From an uncultured Gemmiger sp. (GTDB lineage: Bacteria; Bacillota; Clostridia; Oscillospirales; Ruminococcaceae), in contig CALXHR010000001.1 of assembly GCA_944388175.1 (NCBI GenBank), positions 434,001-498,000 of the forward strand: 64,000 nt of DNA, read 5' to 3'. Within the stretch, counting starts at the first letter, position 1; every line of letters begins with the position of its first letter. Positions 23,231 through 32,279 of this stretch are shown piece by piece. The position numbers and the translations under genes were made by a program. The notes below the pieces were generated by a model, which saw nothing but the letters and a program-made list of their open reading frames with translations, was not told where the DNA came from and did no database searches.

Positions 23231-24532
23231 TTACAGGTCCATTGGTTCCGGCGGGGTCTGCCGGGTGATCGCCGTTGCGTCGGGTACCGGCAGCCCCAGC
23301 GCCATGCGGCGCAAAAGGTCCAGCGCGTACATGGCCGCGCGGGTGCGGATGACGTCGCGGTCATGGTAACCGCCCAGCGCCAGCCGCAGCAGCCAGCCGG
23401 TGCCGGTGCGGGCGTCGGCCCCCGCCAGGTAGACGGTGCCGACCGGTTTGCCGGGCAGCGCCCCGCCGGGGCCGGCAATGCCGGTGATGCCGACGGCCAG
23501 TTCCGCCCCCGAAGTCTGCGCCGCGCCAAAGGCCATGGCCGCCGCCACCGGACCGGAGACGACATTCCAGCGTGCAATGCGCGCCGCGTCGACGCCCAGC
23601 AGTTTCTGTTTGGCTTCCTCGGAATAGGTGACGAAGCCGTAGGCGAATACCTCGCTGGCGCCGGGGACGTTCGTCAGCCGCTCGGCAACCATGCCGCCGG
23701 TGCAGCTTTCGGCCGTGGCAGCGTGCAGGCCGCGCTCGCGCAATACGCGCACGACGGTATATTCCAGCGCGGGCACGTCGACGTCGTAGGCGGCGTCGCC
23801 CAAAATGTCACGGAATTTTTGCAGATAGGCTTTGCAGTCGGCTTCGGCCTGCTGCGCCGTGGCAGCGCGGGCCGTGACGCGGATTTCGCTCTCGCCAGTT
23901 TTGCAGTAGATGGCCGCCGTGGGGTTGGCGCTGGCAAACAGCGGCGCAACCTTGCTGGCGATGCTGCTCTCGCCCCCCAGCACGCGCAGCGTGTGGGAGT
24001 GGATGGTGCAGTTCTGCCGCCGCTGCAAAGCGGGGCGGACCTGCTCGGTCCACATGGCTTTCATCTCGCGCGGGACGCCGGGCATCAGCACGGCGCAGTG
24101 GCCGGCGTCATCCTCAAACCAGGCGCCGGGGGCCGTGCCGTGGGCGTTGGGGATTTTGTGCCCGCGGGTGGGCACCATGGCCTGTTTGCGGTTGTTGGGC
24201 GTGGGCTGGCGGCCGGTGCGGGCAAAAAACGCCGTGATCTTGGCCCACTCGTCGGCATCAAAATGCAGCGTGTCGCCAAAAGCGGCGGCCACTGTCTCTT
24301 TGGTCAGGTCGTCCTCGGTGGGGCCCAGCCCGCCCGAGAACACCAGCAGTTCGCTGCGGGCGCGCGCCTGGGCGACGAGTTCCCGCAGGCGCGCGGGGTT
24401 GTCGCCAATGACGTGCTGGTGCAGCACGCTGACGCCCAGCTCGGCCAGTTCGCGGCTTAAAAACTGCGCGTTGGTGTTGACGATATCGCCCAGCAGCAGT
24501 TCGGTGCCGACGCAGATGATCTCAGCCGTCAC
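23231..24532 (-). CDS. cinA: CinA: nicotinamide-nucleotide amidohydrolase / ADP-ribose pyrophosphatase
   Basis: A pyridine nucleotide salvage enzyme of 433 residues. The N-terminal COG1058 half has IICVGTELLLGDIVNTN and FSGGLGPTEDDLTKE (67-80); a KH-like linker follows; the C-terminal deamidase half has the nucleophile motif ESCTGG (275-280), YSEEAKQKLLGV and GITGIAGPGG. It recycles NMN to nicotinate mononucleotide. The start is a GTG overlapping the thiI stop by 4 nt (GTGA), with GGAGG about ten bases upstream. The next gene begins with a decayed copy of this protein's second half. Confidence 0.93.
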   Translation of the reverse strand: MTAEIICVGTELLLGDIVNTNAQFLSRELAELGVSVLHQHVIGDNPARLRELVAQARARSELLVFSGGLGPTEDDLTKETVAAAFGDTLHFDADEWAKITAFFARTGRQPTPNNRKQAMVPTRGHKIPNAHGTAPGAWFEDDAGHCAVLMPGVPREMKAMWTEQVRPALQRRQNCTIHSHTLRVLGGESSIASKVAPLFASANPTAAIYCKTGESEIRVTARAATAQQAEADCKAYLQKFRDILGDAAYDVDVPALEYTVVRVLRERGLHAATAESCTGGMVAERLTNVPGASEVFAYGFVTYSEEAKQKLLGVDAARIARWNVVSGPVAAAMAFGAAQTSGAELAVGITGIAGPGGALPGKPVGTVYLAGADARTGTGWLLRLALGGYHDRDVIRTRAAMYALDLLRRMALGLPVPDATAITRQTPPEPMDL

Positions 24533-25722
24533 AGCAGTTCATCCTCCCCCATGCGGACCGCGATCTTTTCCACCTCGTCTGCGGCCTGCGCTTCCAGCGC
24601 CGACAGGTCCGGCATGGCGGCTTCGGCCGCCAGAATCTCCGCCAGCGCCGGGTTGGTTTTGGGGTGCGGCGGGGTAAAGATCGTGCAGCAATCCTCGTAC
24701 GGTTCAATGGACGTCTCAAACGTGCCGATGCGGCGCGAAAGCGCGATGATCTCGGTCTTGTCCATGCCGATGCAGGGGCGCAGCACCGGCAGGTCCTGCG
24801 CGGCGTCGGTGCACGCCAGCGCCGCCATCGTCTGGCTGGCCACCTGGGCCAGGCTTTCGCCAGTAATCAGGGCCTGCAGTTCCAGCTTTTTGGCCACGCG
24901 GTTAGCGATGCGCAGCATGCTGCGGCGCATCAGCACCGTGAACAGCACGTCGGGCGCGTGGTCGCGGATGTACTCCTGCGGTTTGGTGTAGGGCACGACG
25001 AACAGCGTGCAGTTGCCGGTGTACTCGACCAGCTGCTGCGCGAGCTTTTGCACCTTGAGCTTGGCGCGCAGGCTGGTATACGGCGGGCTGGCAAAGTGGA
25101 TATGGTGCAGCGCCAGGCCGCGGCGCGCCATGCACCAGGCCGCGACGGGGCTGTCGATACCGCCCGAGAGCAGGTTCAGTGCCCGGCCGCTGGTGCCCAC
25201 CGGCAGGCCGCCGGCGGCGTCCACTTTGGGGCCGTGCACATAGGCGGCGTGGTCGCGGATTTCGACCATGATCTCCAGCTGGGGGTGGTGGACGTCGACG
25301 CGCAGATGGTGGTGTTTGTCCAGCAGGTAGGCGCCCAGTTCGCGGCAGATTTCGGGGCTTTTCATCGGGTAGGCTTTGTCGGCGCGCTTGGCTTCCACCT
25401 TGAAAGTGCGCAGGCCGCGCAGCGTCGGGCCCAGGTAGGCCTCGGCCGTCTCGCAGATGGCGGCGAAATCCTTGCTGCACTCGACCGCGCGGCTCATCTT
25501 GACGATGCCGAACACGCAGGAGACGCGGCGGAACGCTTCGTCGATGTCCAGGCCGTCCTCCATTGGTTCGATAAAAACGGTGCTCTGCGCCTGGTGGATT
25601 TTGAACTTGCCCAGCGGTTCCAACCGCCAGCGGATGATCTTGGCCAGGCGGGCTTCAAATTTGCCGCGGTTCAGGCCTTTCAGGGTCATTTCGCCCTGGT
25701 AGGCCAGGATGATCTCTTTCAT
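24529..25722 (-). CDS. thiI: tRNA 4-thiouridine synthase ThiI
   Basis: Adenylates U8 of tRNA and inserts sulfur, and in some species also feeds thiazole synthesis. The 397-residue protein has a ferredoxin-like N-terminus, a THUMP domain (about 60-165) and a PP-loop ATPase domain with LLSGGIDSPVAAW. It lacks the C-terminal rhodanese domain of the E. coli protein, as is usual in Firmicutes, where a dedicated cysteine desulfurase supplies sulfur. That gene, nifS, lies directly upstream with a 26-nt gap. A conserved Cys pair is in YEDCCTIFTP. Start ATG at 25720-25722 follows AAAGG. Confidence 0.94.
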   Translation of the reverse strand: MKEIILAYQGEMTLKGLNRGKFEARLAKIIRWRLEPLGKFKIHQAQSTVFIEPMEDGLDIDEAFRRVSCVFGIVKMSRAVECSKDFAAICETAEAYLGPTLRGLRTFKVEAKRADKAYPMKSPEICRELGAYLLDKHHHLRVDVHHPQLEIMVEIRDHAAYVHGPKVDAAGGLPVGTSGRALNLLSGGIDSPVAAWCMARRGLALHHIHFASPPYTSLRAKLKVQKLAQQLVEYTGNCTLFVVPYTKPQEYIRDHAPDVLFTVLMRRSMLRIANRVAKKLELQALITGESLAQVASQTMAALACTDAAQDLPVLRPCIGMDKTEIIALSRRIGTFETSIEPYEDCCTIFTPPHPKTNPALAEILAAEAAMPDLSALEAQAADEVEKIAVRMGEDELL

Positions 25723-25748
25723 ATAAGGTGCTGCCTTTCTATGGTGTT

Positions 25749-26906
25749 TCAGATATGCTGTAGCTCCTGCAGCCCGGCGCGCAGCCCTTCCAGCAGGGCG
25801 TCGACGTCCTCGGGCGTGTTGTCGGCGCAAAAGCTGACGCGCAGCGCCGTGCGGATGACGCGCTCGTCGCAGCCCATGGCCTGCAGGGTATGGCTGGGTT
25901 CGCCTTTGTCGCAGGCGCTGCCGCCCGAGACATAGACCCCCCGCGTGCCGAGGTAGTTGATAAAGGTCTGGCTGTTGACGCAGCCGGTGGAGAAGTTGAG
26001 CACTTCCGGCACGGCGTTTTGCGGCGAATTGACCGTGATGCCGGGCAGCTGCGCCAGCCCGGCGCGCAGGCGGGCGTTGAGGTCCGCCATCTGGTTGGCG
26101 CGCACGCGCAGCGTCTGCTGCCCTTTGGCGGCCGCCGCGCCCAGGCCGGCGATGTAGGGCGTGTTCTCGGTACCGGGGCGCAGGCCGCGCTCCTGGTGGC
26201 CGCCGCGGTAGGGCGGGCACAGCGTCTGGCGCTGGCTGTCGCGCACGAACAGCGCGCCGACGCCCTTGGGCGCGTGCACTTTATGGCCCGAGACGGCCAG
26301 CGAGTCCACCCCGGCCCAGGCCTGCAGGTCGATGGGCAGGCGCAGCCAGGCCTGCACGGCGTCGACATGGAAATGCGCGCGGGCGTTGCGCGCCTTGACG
26401 CCGGCGGCCAGCGCGGCGATGTCCTGCACGGCGCCGGTCTCGTTGTTGACAGCCATGCAGGCGGCCAGCACGGTATTTTTGTCGACCTGGGCGAGGAATT
26501 TGCCGGTGTCCAGCGTGCCGTCGGCTTCGGGCGGGATTTCCACAACGGTAAAGCCCTCGCCGCGCAGCGCGCGGGCCGCCAGCTGGACGCTGGGGTGCTC
26601 GAACCCGGTGACGACGACCTTGCGCCCCCAGGCGCGCCGCGGGATGGCCGCACCCCACAGGGCCATGTTGTTGCTCTCGGTACCGCAGGCGGTAAAATAG
26701 ACTTCGTCGCTGCGGCAGCGCAGCGTTTTGGCTACGCGGGCACGGGCGGTGTCGATGACCTGCTGGGCCTCGACCGCCGGGTCGTACAGGCTGCTGGGGT
26801 TGGCCCACAGCGTTTCGACAGCCCGGGCGATGACCTTGGCCACTTCCGGGTCCACCATGGTGGTGGCGGCGTTATCCAGATAATGAAGATGCGGGTCGGT
26901 GCGCAT
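25749..26906 (-). CDS. nifS: Cysteine desulfurase (NifS/IscS family)
   Basis: A PLP enzyme that takes sulfur from cysteine as a persulfide. The 385-residue protein has the fold-type I pattern: YLDNAATT at the N-terminus, GTESNN for cofactor binding, NNETGA, the Schiff-base lysine in VSGHKVHAPKG, and the persulfide cysteine in GGSACDKGEPSH. Its position before thiI, without an iscU-like scaffold gene, suggests it is the ThiI-dedicated desulfurase (NifZ type in B. subtilis) rather than the general Fe-S assembly enzyme. Start supported by GAGGGA upstream. Confidence 0.93.
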   Translation of the reverse strand: MRTDPHLHYLDNAATTMVDPEVAKVIARAVETLWANPSSLYDPAVEAQQVIDTARARVAKTLRCRSDEVYFTACGTESNNMALWGAAIPRRAWGRKVVVTGFEHPSVQLAARALRGEGFTVVEIPPEADGTLDTGKFLAQVDKNTVLAACMAVNNETGAVQDIAALAAGVKARNARAHFHVDAVQAWLRLPIDLQAWAGVDSLAVSGHKVHAPKGVGALFVRDSQRQTLCPPYRGGHQERGLRPGTENTPYIAGLGAAAAKGQQTLRVRANQMADLNARLRAGLAQLPGITVNSPQNAVPEVLNFSTGCVNSQTFINYLGTRGVYVSGGSACDKGEPSHTLQAMGCDERVIRTALRVSFCADNTPEDVDALLEGLRAGLQELQHI

Positions 26907-26946
26907 CGGAATCCCTCACATTTTTGCACAGAATAATACAGAGTAA

Positions 26947-26975
26947 ATTATACACGCCCCGGCCGCGAAAAACAA
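26947..26975 (-). promoter_or_regulatory. Promoter of the nifS-thiI-cinA operon
   Basis: Minus strand TTGTTT (26970-26975), 17-nt spacer, TATAAT (26947-26952), about 40 nt before the nifS start. Confidence 0.75.
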
Positions 26976-27006
26976 CCTTCCCGGCAAAAATTTCCTGTAC
27001 CTCCAC

Positions 27007-27039
27007 ACAAAAAGCAGAGCGGGCATGGCCGCTCTGCTT
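27007..27039 (-). terminator. Terminator of the aldo/keto reductase gene
   Basis: AAGCAGAGCGG (27012-27022) pairs with CCGCTCTGCTT (27029-27039) and is followed on the minus strand by TTTTTGTG. Confidence 0.85.
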
Positions 27040-27058
27040 GCAGGTTCGTATTCTGTGT

Positions 27059-28072
27059 TTATTCGCCAAAATCTTCGGCCGCCTGCTTCATCATCTGGCG
27101 GATGGGCAGGTTATAGGGGCAGCGCGTCTCGCACGCGCCGCACTGGATGCAGGCGCCCGCTTTGACTTTGAGCGTGGCGTACCGCGCGCGCCCCCAATCT
27201 TGCAGGCCGTACCGGTTGAGGTAGCCCTGGAACAAAAACACGCTGGGGATCTGGATGCCCACCGTGCAGGGTGCGCAGTAGTTGCAGCGGCGGCAGAACT
27301 GGGTGCCCAGCGCATCGCGCACTTTCTGGCAGGCGGCCTGCTCCTCCGCCGTCAGCGGGGCGGTGTCGGCCGCGCCGGCCACGTTGCGCTCCAGTTCCTC
27401 CGGCGCGGCCATGCCGGGGATGGCCACCGTGACGTTGGGGTCCGACAGGACATACCGCAGCGCCAGGCGGCCGTCCTCAATGGCGCCGCCGGCCAGCGGT
27501 TTCATGGCGATAAAGCCTTTGCCGGCCGCATGGCAGCGGGCGATGAGCTCGGCACCCTGCTGCTCGACGATGTTATAGGGGAACATGATGGTCTCGATTT
27601 CCGGCACGTCGAGCGCGGCCGCAAACACGGCGGCCAGGTGCGCCGTGATGCCGATATGCCCAACGACGCCTTTCTCTTTGGCGGCGAGCAGCGCTTCCAG
27701 CGCGCCGCCGGGGGCCAGGATCGTTTTGAGGTCGTCGAGACTGGGGTTGTGGAACTGGTAGAGTTCGATGTGGTCGGTGCGCAGGTCGGCCAGGCTTTGG
27801 GCCAGCTGCGTTTCCATCTCGGCGCGGGTCAGCGCGCGGCATTTGGTGGCCAGCACAAATTCGTCGCGCAGGCCCAGTTCCTGCAGCGACTGGCCGATCC
27901 ACGCTTCGCTGACCGTGTAGGCGCGGGCGGTGTCGATGTAGTTGATGCCGGCCTCGTGCGCCGCTTTAAGCAGCGCGCGGGTGCCGGGCTGGTCGATGCG
28001 CTGGATGGGGATGCCGCCGAACCCCAGGCGGGAAATTTGCAGGCCGGTCTGGCCCAGTTGCACAGTTTGCAT
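27059..28072 (-). CDS. Aldo/keto reductase with C-terminal iron-sulfur domain
   Basis: A 337-residue protein. The N-terminal TIM barrel has the AKR tetrad residues: Asp and Tyr in YIDTARAYT, Lys in LATKC and His in YQFHN. The C-terminal ~75 residues carry Fe-S ligands FCRRCNYCAPC and CIQCGACETRCPYN, as in the COG1453 group of ferredoxin-containing aldo/keto reductases common in anaerobes. Substrates of this group are mostly unknown. The start at 28070-28072 has GAGG upstream. Monocistronic, divergent from the glycosyltransferase-like gene. Confidence 0.9.
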   Translation of the reverse strand: MQTVQLGQTGLQISRLGFGGIPIQRIDQPGTRALLKAAHEAGINYIDTARAYTVSEAWIGQSLQELGLRDEFVLATKCRALTRAEMETQLAQSLADLRTDHIELYQFHNPSLDDLKTILAPGGALEALLAAKEKGVVGHIGITAHLAAVFAAALDVPEIETIMFPYNIVEQQGAELIARCHAAGKGFIAMKPLAGGAIEDGRLALRYVLSDPNVTVAIPGMAAPEELERNVAGAADTAPLTAEEQAACQKVRDALGTQFCRRCNYCAPCTVGIQIPSVFLFQGYLNRYGLQDWGRARYATLKVKAGACIQCGACETRCPYNLPIRQMMKQAAEDFGE

Positions 28073-28115
28073 ACTATACGCCTCGTTTCTTTGCCGTATT
28101 TTGCTCTGTACCCTT

Positions 28116-28121
28116 ATTATA
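28116..28121 (-). promoter_or_regulatory. -10 element of the aldo/keto reductase promoter
   Basis: Minus strand TGCTATAAT extended -10 (TATAAT at 28116-28121); a weak TGGAAA -35 lies 16 nt upstream. About 45 nt before the start codon. Confidence 0.6.
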
Positions 28122-28166
28122 GCAAATTTCGCGGGGATTTCCAGCCCCCTGCCCTGCCGCTTTTGG

Positions 28167-28195
28167 TTGACAAAGCGCGCGCATCCTTTTATTAT
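28167..28195 (+). promoter_or_regulatory. Promoter of the glycosyltransferase-like gene
   Basis: TTGACA (28167-28172), 17-nt spacer, TATTAT (28190-28195). Confidence 0.75.
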
Positions 28196-28249
28196 GATGG
28201 TACAAGATTGTTGCCGGCCTTTGCCCGGCGCCGAAAAGGAGAATGGCCG

Positions 28250-29059
28250 ATGCCCCGCCCCACCTGCCCGCAGGACCTGTGCCTTCTGGTGGTCTCTTGC
28301 GATAAATACGCCGATTGCTGGGAGCCGTTTTCGCTTTGCCTGCAAAAATTCTGGCCGGATTGCCCCTACCCCGTGTACCTGGCAACCGAGACGAAGGACG
28401 CGCCGGCGCACACCGTCTACCAAAAAGCCCTGCACAGCAAGAACCCTTCCTGGACGGGGCGTTTGCGGGAGATTTGCCAGCAGATTGCGGAACCTTACAT
28501 TTTTATAGTGCTTGAGGATCATTGGCTGGCTGCCCCCCTGGCTACGGAAACGGTCCGTGCTCCCCTGCAACTGTTCTCCCGCACGCCGGATCTCGGCGTC
28601 ATTTACTTCGATTATCCCGTCCGGAACAAACTGCGGTATCCTCTGGACAGTTCTTACTATGTAATCCCCCCCGGCGCGCCGTATCGGTTCTCGGCCGGGC
28701 CTTCCATCTGGCGCAAAGACTTTTTGCTGCTTGCCTGTGCAGAGGACGCAGACGCCTGGAATTTTGAGCGGGTAAAGTCTTTTTCCCCCGCCACATTTTC
28801 TTATACCGTTTTGACCTGCGCCGATAGCCGATATCCCCGAATCCATCCTGCCGGCGCCATCCAGCGCGGCAAGTGGCAGACGTTTGTTGCCAAATTTGCA
28901 AAAGAAAACGGCTTTTCGATCGACTTTTCCGCCCGAAAAACCATGAGCCCGCTGGACAATTTTAAAATTTCCGCCAAGTCCTTTGTCTACAACCTCAACC
29001 CCGCGCTGATTGTAAAAGTGCAAAACGGGCTGTACCACCTGCGCCATAAAGAAAATTGA
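28250..29059 (+). CDS. Glycosyltransferase-like protein of capsule-locus type
   Basis: A 269-residue soluble protein. It begins CLLVVSCDKYADCWEPF and continues with FWPDCPYPVYLATET and VLEDHWLA, a layout seen in uncharacterised glycosyltransferases of polysaccharide loci, where an opening SCDKY strand binds the nucleotide-sugar and an acidic E-D pair lies after about 90 residues. Start ATG follows AAAAGGAG. It is monocistronic with its own promoter and terminator, with no other polysaccharide gene nearby. The codon and base usage is less GC-biased in the second half than in its neighbours, suggesting more recent arrival. Activity is an inference from the N-terminal pattern. Confidence 0.55.
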   Translation: MPRPTCPQDLCLLVVSCDKYADCWEPFSLCLQKFWPDCPYPVYLATETKDAPAHTVYQKALHSKNPSWTGRLREICQQIAEPYIFIVLEDHWLAAPLATETVRAPLQLFSRTPDLGVIYFDYPVRNKLRYPLDSSYYVIPPGAPYRFSAGPSIWRKDFLLLACAEDADAWNFERVKSFSPATFSYTVLTCADSRYPRIHPAGAIQRGKWQTFVAKFAKENGFSIDFSARKTMSPLDNFKISAKSFVYNLNPALIVKVQNGLYHLRHKEN

Positions 29060-29060
29060 C

Positions 29061-29094
29061 CAAGCCCCCAGCCGCCGGCCGGGGGCTTGCTTTT
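29061..29094 (+). terminator. Terminator after the glycosyltransferase-like gene
   Basis: AAGCCCCC pairs with GGGGGCTT, followed by GCTTTTG. Confidence 0.75.
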
Positions 29095-29106
29095 GCCGCC
29101 CGCACA

Positions 29107-29136
29107 TTGACAAACACCCTGCCGGTGCGCTACCAT
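29107..29136 (+). promoter_or_regulatory. Putative promoter of proCBA
   Basis: TTGACA (29107-29112) is clear. The -10 is probably TACCAT (29131-29136, 18-nt spacer); an AT-rich run TATATTATATATAA follows. No T-box-like leader is present. Confidence 0.55.
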
Positions 29137-29190
29137 ATATTATATATAACTTGCACCCACCTGTAACCGACATACACAAAGGAGACCACC

Positions 29191-29994
29191 ATGAAATACG
29201 GTTTTATTGGCTGCGGCAACATGGGCGGCGCAGTGGCGCGCGCCGTCTGCAAAGGGGCCGGGGCCGGCGACGTGCTGCTGGCCAACCGCACGCCCGCCAA
29301 GGCGGAAGCCCTGGCGGCCGAACTGGGCTGCGCCTGCGGCACCAACGAGCAGGTGGCCGGCATCTGCGACTTTATTTTTCTGGGCGTCAAGCCCCAGATG
29401 ATGGAAGATATGTTGGACGAACTGACCCCCGTGCTGGAAGCCCGCGCCGAGGACCGCCCCTTTGTGCTGGTGACGATGGCCGCCGGGCTGACCATCAACC
29501 AGATCCGCCAGATGGCCGGCAGCGGGTACCCGGTGATCCGCATGATGCCCAACACGCCGGTGGCGCTGGGCGCGGGCATGATCCAATACTGCTATGACGA
29601 CGTCGAGCCCGAGCAGCTGGCCGAATGGCTGAACGCGATGGCCCCCGCCGGCTGCCTGGACGAAGTGCCCGAGCACCTGATCGACGCGGCGAGCGCGGTG
29701 TCCGGCTGCGGGCCGGCCTGGTGCTACCAGTTTATGGAAGCATTGGCCGACGGCGGCGTGGCCGCCGGGTTGCCGCGCGCCAAAGCGCAGGAATACGCCG
29801 CCCAGATGGTGCTGGGCAGTGCGCGCATGGTGCTGGAGAGCGGCCTGCACCCCGGCGCGCTGAAAGACGCCGTGTGCAGCCCCGGCGGGTCGACCATCCA
29901 GGGCGTGCGCCTGCTGGAGGAACGCGCGTTCCGCGGCGCGGTGACCGACGCCGTGCTGGCCGCCTATGAAAAGACAAAGGAATTGGGGAAGTAA
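29191..29994 (+). CDS. proC: Pyrroline-5-carboxylate reductase
   Basis: The last step of proline synthesis: reduces pyrroline-5-carboxylate with NAD(P)H. The 267-residue protein begins KYGFIGCGNMGGAVARA (dinucleotide-binding GxGxxG), has VIRMMPNTPV in the middle and the family signature near the C-terminus (SPGGSTIQGVRLLEE). Start follows AAAGGAG. First of three proline genes; proB starts 4 nt after its stop. Confidence 0.95.
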   Translation: MKYGFIGCGNMGGAVARAVCKGAGAGDVLLANRTPAKAEALAAELGCACGTNEQVAGICDFIFLGVKPQMMEDMLDELTPVLEARAEDRPFVLVTMAAGLTINQIRQMAGSGYPVIRMMPNTPVALGAGMIQYCYDDVEPEQLAEWLNAMAPAGCLDEVPEHLIDAASAVSGCGPAWCYQFMEALADGGVAAGLPRAKAQEYAAQMVLGSARMVLESGLHPGALKDAVCSPGGSTIQGVRLLEERAFRGAVTDAVLAAYEKTKELGK

Positions 29995-29998
29995 CGTT

Positions 29999-30784
29999 AT
30001 GCGCATCGTCGTCAAAGTCGGTACCAGCACGCTGGCCCACCCGGGCGGGCTGCTGAACATCCGCCATACCGAAGCCCTCGTCAAGGTGTGGAGCGATATC
30101 AAAAACGCCGGCCATGAACTGATCGTCGTGTCGTCGGGCGCGACGGGGCTGGGCGTGGGCAAGCTGCAGATTGCGCGCCCGCAGGACATCACCACCAAAC
30201 AGGCGGCGTCCGCCGTGGGCCAGTGCGAGCTGATGTACACCTACGACCGGCTGTTTGGCCAGTACAACCACACCGTGGCCCAGATGCTGCTGACGTGGGA
30301 GGATTTCGACCACGAGACCCGCCTGCGCAACCTGCGCAGCACGCTGGAACGCCTGCTGGAACTGGGGGCCATCCCCATCATCAACGAAAACGACTCCGTC
30401 GCGTGCGAGGAATACTCGCTGGGCGACAACGACACCCTGGCGGCGCTGGTCGCCCAGTGCATCCACGCCGACCTTGTGGTGCTGCTGTCCGACATTGACG
30501 GGCTGTACACCGCCGACCCGCACAGCGACCCCGACGCGCGGCCCATCCCGGTGGTGGAGGAAGTCACGCCCGAGATTGAGCGCCTGGCCGGCGGGGCGGG
30601 AAGCACGCTGGGGACGGGCGGCATGCTGACCAAAGTGGTGGCCGCCAAGCGCGCCAACAGGGCCGGGGTGGATTTGATTATTGCCAACGGCGCTCGCGCC
30701 GAAGTGTTGTACGATATCCTGGACGGCAAGCCCGTAGGCACACGGTTTATTGGCAAAAAGGAGGTCCCCTATGACCACGCATGA
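29999..30784 (+). CDS. proB: Glutamate 5-kinase
   Basis: Phosphorylates glutamate, the first and feedback-regulated step of proline synthesis. The 261-residue protein has the amino acid kinase fold: VVKVGTSTLAHPGG for phosphate binding, VVSSGATGLG, INENDSV and the substrate segment GTGGMLTKVVAA. It lacks the C-terminal PUA domain of the E. coli enzyme, a short form also found in other Firmicutes. GGGGAAG precedes the ATG. Its end overlaps proA by 14 nt. Confidence 0.94.
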   Translation: MRIVVKVGTSTLAHPGGLLNIRHTEALVKVWSDIKNAGHELIVVSSGATGLGVGKLQIARPQDITTKQAASAVGQCELMYTYDRLFGQYNHTVAQMLLTWEDFDHETRLRNLRSTLERLLELGAIPIINENDSVACEEYSLGDNDTLAALVAQCIHADLVVLLSDIDGLYTADPHSDPDARPIPVVEEVTPEIERLAGGAGSTLGTGGMLTKVVAAKRANRAGVDLIIANGARAEVLYDILDGKPVGTRFIGKKEVPYDHA

Positions 30785-32063
30785 GATTCTGCTGGCCGCC
30801 CAGGCCGCCCGCATGCCGCTGGCCCTGGCCGACGCCCACGCCAAAAACGCCGCGCTGGAAGCGATGGCGGTGGCGCTGATTGCCGCGCAGGACGAGATTC
30901 TGGCGGCCAACCGCCGCGATGTGGAAGCCGCCCGCGGCCACACCACCGACGTGATGCTGGACCGCCTGGCTCTGACGCCCGGGCGCCTGACCGACATGGC
31001 CAAGGGCATGCGCGAGGTAGCCGCCCTGCCCGACCCCGTGGGCGCAGTGCTGCGCAAGATTGTGCGGCCTAACGGGTTGCTGATTGAAAAGACCGCGGTG
31101 CCGATGGGCGTGATCGCCATTATTTACGAGAGCCGCCCCAATGTGACGAGCGACGCCGCCGCGCTGGCTTTAAAAGCCGGCAGCGCCTGCGTGCTGCGCT
31201 GCGGGCGCGAAGCCTGGGGCAGCTGCCACGCCATTGTGGAAGCGCTGCGCGCCGGGCTGCGCAAAGCCCACCTGCCGGAGTGCGCCATCAGCCTGGTTGA
31301 GGACACGACCCACGCCAGCGCCAACGAACTGATGACCGCCGACGGGCTGGTGGACCTGCTGATCCCCCGCGGCGGGGCGGGGCTGATCCGCGCCTGTGTG
31401 CAGAACGCCACCGTGCCCTGCATCCAGACCGGCACCGGCGTCTGCCATGTGTATGTGGATGCCGCGGCCGACCTTGCCATGGCGCTGGACATTGTGGACA
31501 ACGCCAAGACCAGCCGCCCCAGCGTCTGCAACGCCGCGGAAGCGCTGTTGGTGCACCGCGACGTGGCCGCCGCCTTTTTGCCGGCGCTGAAACAGCGCCT
31601 GGTCGACGACCGCACCGCCGCCGGGCTGGCGCCGGTGGAGTTGCACCTGGACGAGCGCGCCGCCGCCATCCTTGACGGCGTGCCGGCCGCCCCCGCCGAC
31701 TTTGACACCGAGTACCTCGACTACAAGCTCAGCGTGGCGGTCGTGGATTCTTTGCAGGACGCCGTCGAGCACATTGCCCGGCACTCGACCCACCACAGCG
31801 ACGCCATCGTGACCGGCGACAAAGTCGCCGCCGCCCGCTTTGCGGCCTGTGTGGACAGCGCGGCCGTGTATATCAACGCCAGCACCCGCTTTACCGACGG
31901 CGGCGAGTTCGGCCTGGGGTGCGAGATGGGCATCAGCACCCAAAAGCTGCACGCCCGCGGCCCCATGGGCCTGGCCGAACTGTGCACCTACAAGTATATC
32001 ATCCACGGCAGCGGGCAGGTGCGCGGCGGCGCGGCCGCCAAACTGCAGACGCCCTGCGGGTGA
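30771..32063 (+). CDS. proA: Glutamate-5-semialdehyde dehydrogenase
   Basis: Reduces glutamyl-5-phosphate to the semialdehyde, the second step of proline synthesis. In the 430-residue protein the catalytic Cys is in TSRPSVCNAAEALLV; the segment VIYESRPNV-like IIYESRPNVTSDAA and the C-terminal TRFTDGGEFGLGCEMGIS are typical. The ATG at 30771 is preceded by AAAGGAGG and lies inside the end of proB, so translation is coupled. ProB and ProA are expected to work together because the acyl phosphate is labile. Confidence 0.95.
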   Translation: MTTHEILLAAQAARMPLALADAHAKNAALEAMAVALIAAQDEILAANRRDVEAARGHTTDVMLDRLALTPGRLTDMAKGMREVAALPDPVGAVLRKIVRPNGLLIEKTAVPMGVIAIIYESRPNVTSDAAALALKAGSACVLRCGREAWGSCHAIVEALRAGLRKAHLPECAISLVEDTTHASANELMTADGLVDLLIPRGGAGLIRACVQNATVPCIQTGTGVCHVYVDAAADLAMALDIVDNAKTSRPSVCNAAEALLVHRDVAAAFLPALKQRLVDDRTAAGLAPVELHLDERAAAILDGVPAAPADFDTEYLDYKLSVAVVDSLQDAVEHIARHSTHHSDAIVTGDKVAAARFAACVDSAAVYINASTRFTDGGEFGLGCEMGISTQKLHARGPMGLAELCTYKYIIHGSGQVRGGAAAKLQTPCG

Positions 32064-32142
32064 GCCGCCGCTTCCCTACAGCCCCCCGGCCGGGGATGCT
32101 CCCCGCGCCCTCACAGCTGCGGGTGGACCGCTGTTTCCATAC

Positions 32143-32174
32143 AAAAACCACCGCCCGGCCGGGCGGTGGTTTTT
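32143..32174 (+). terminator. Terminator of proCBA, a perfect 32-nt palindrome
   Basis: AAAAACCACCGCCCGG is followed at once by its exact complement ending in TTTTT. Symmetric, so it works on either strand. The rest of 32064-32279 is non-coding and holds nothing recognisable. Confidence 0.88.
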
Positions 32175-32279
32175 CGTGTGCGGGCAGACCAGAGCGCGGG
32201 CCGGACGGGTTTTCTCCCCTCTGCCCGGCGGGCCCCTGGCCCGGGGCGCCCCTGCTGCCTCACCCCCCCCCATCTGCTT

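Noticed and set aside
19472-24460. Very long plus-strand open frame (1662 codons)
   Set aside because: It is the antisense shadow of cinA and the SpoIID composite in very GC-rich DNA. The translation is low-complexity (Arg, Gly, Ala, His) with no family motif or ribosome binding site.
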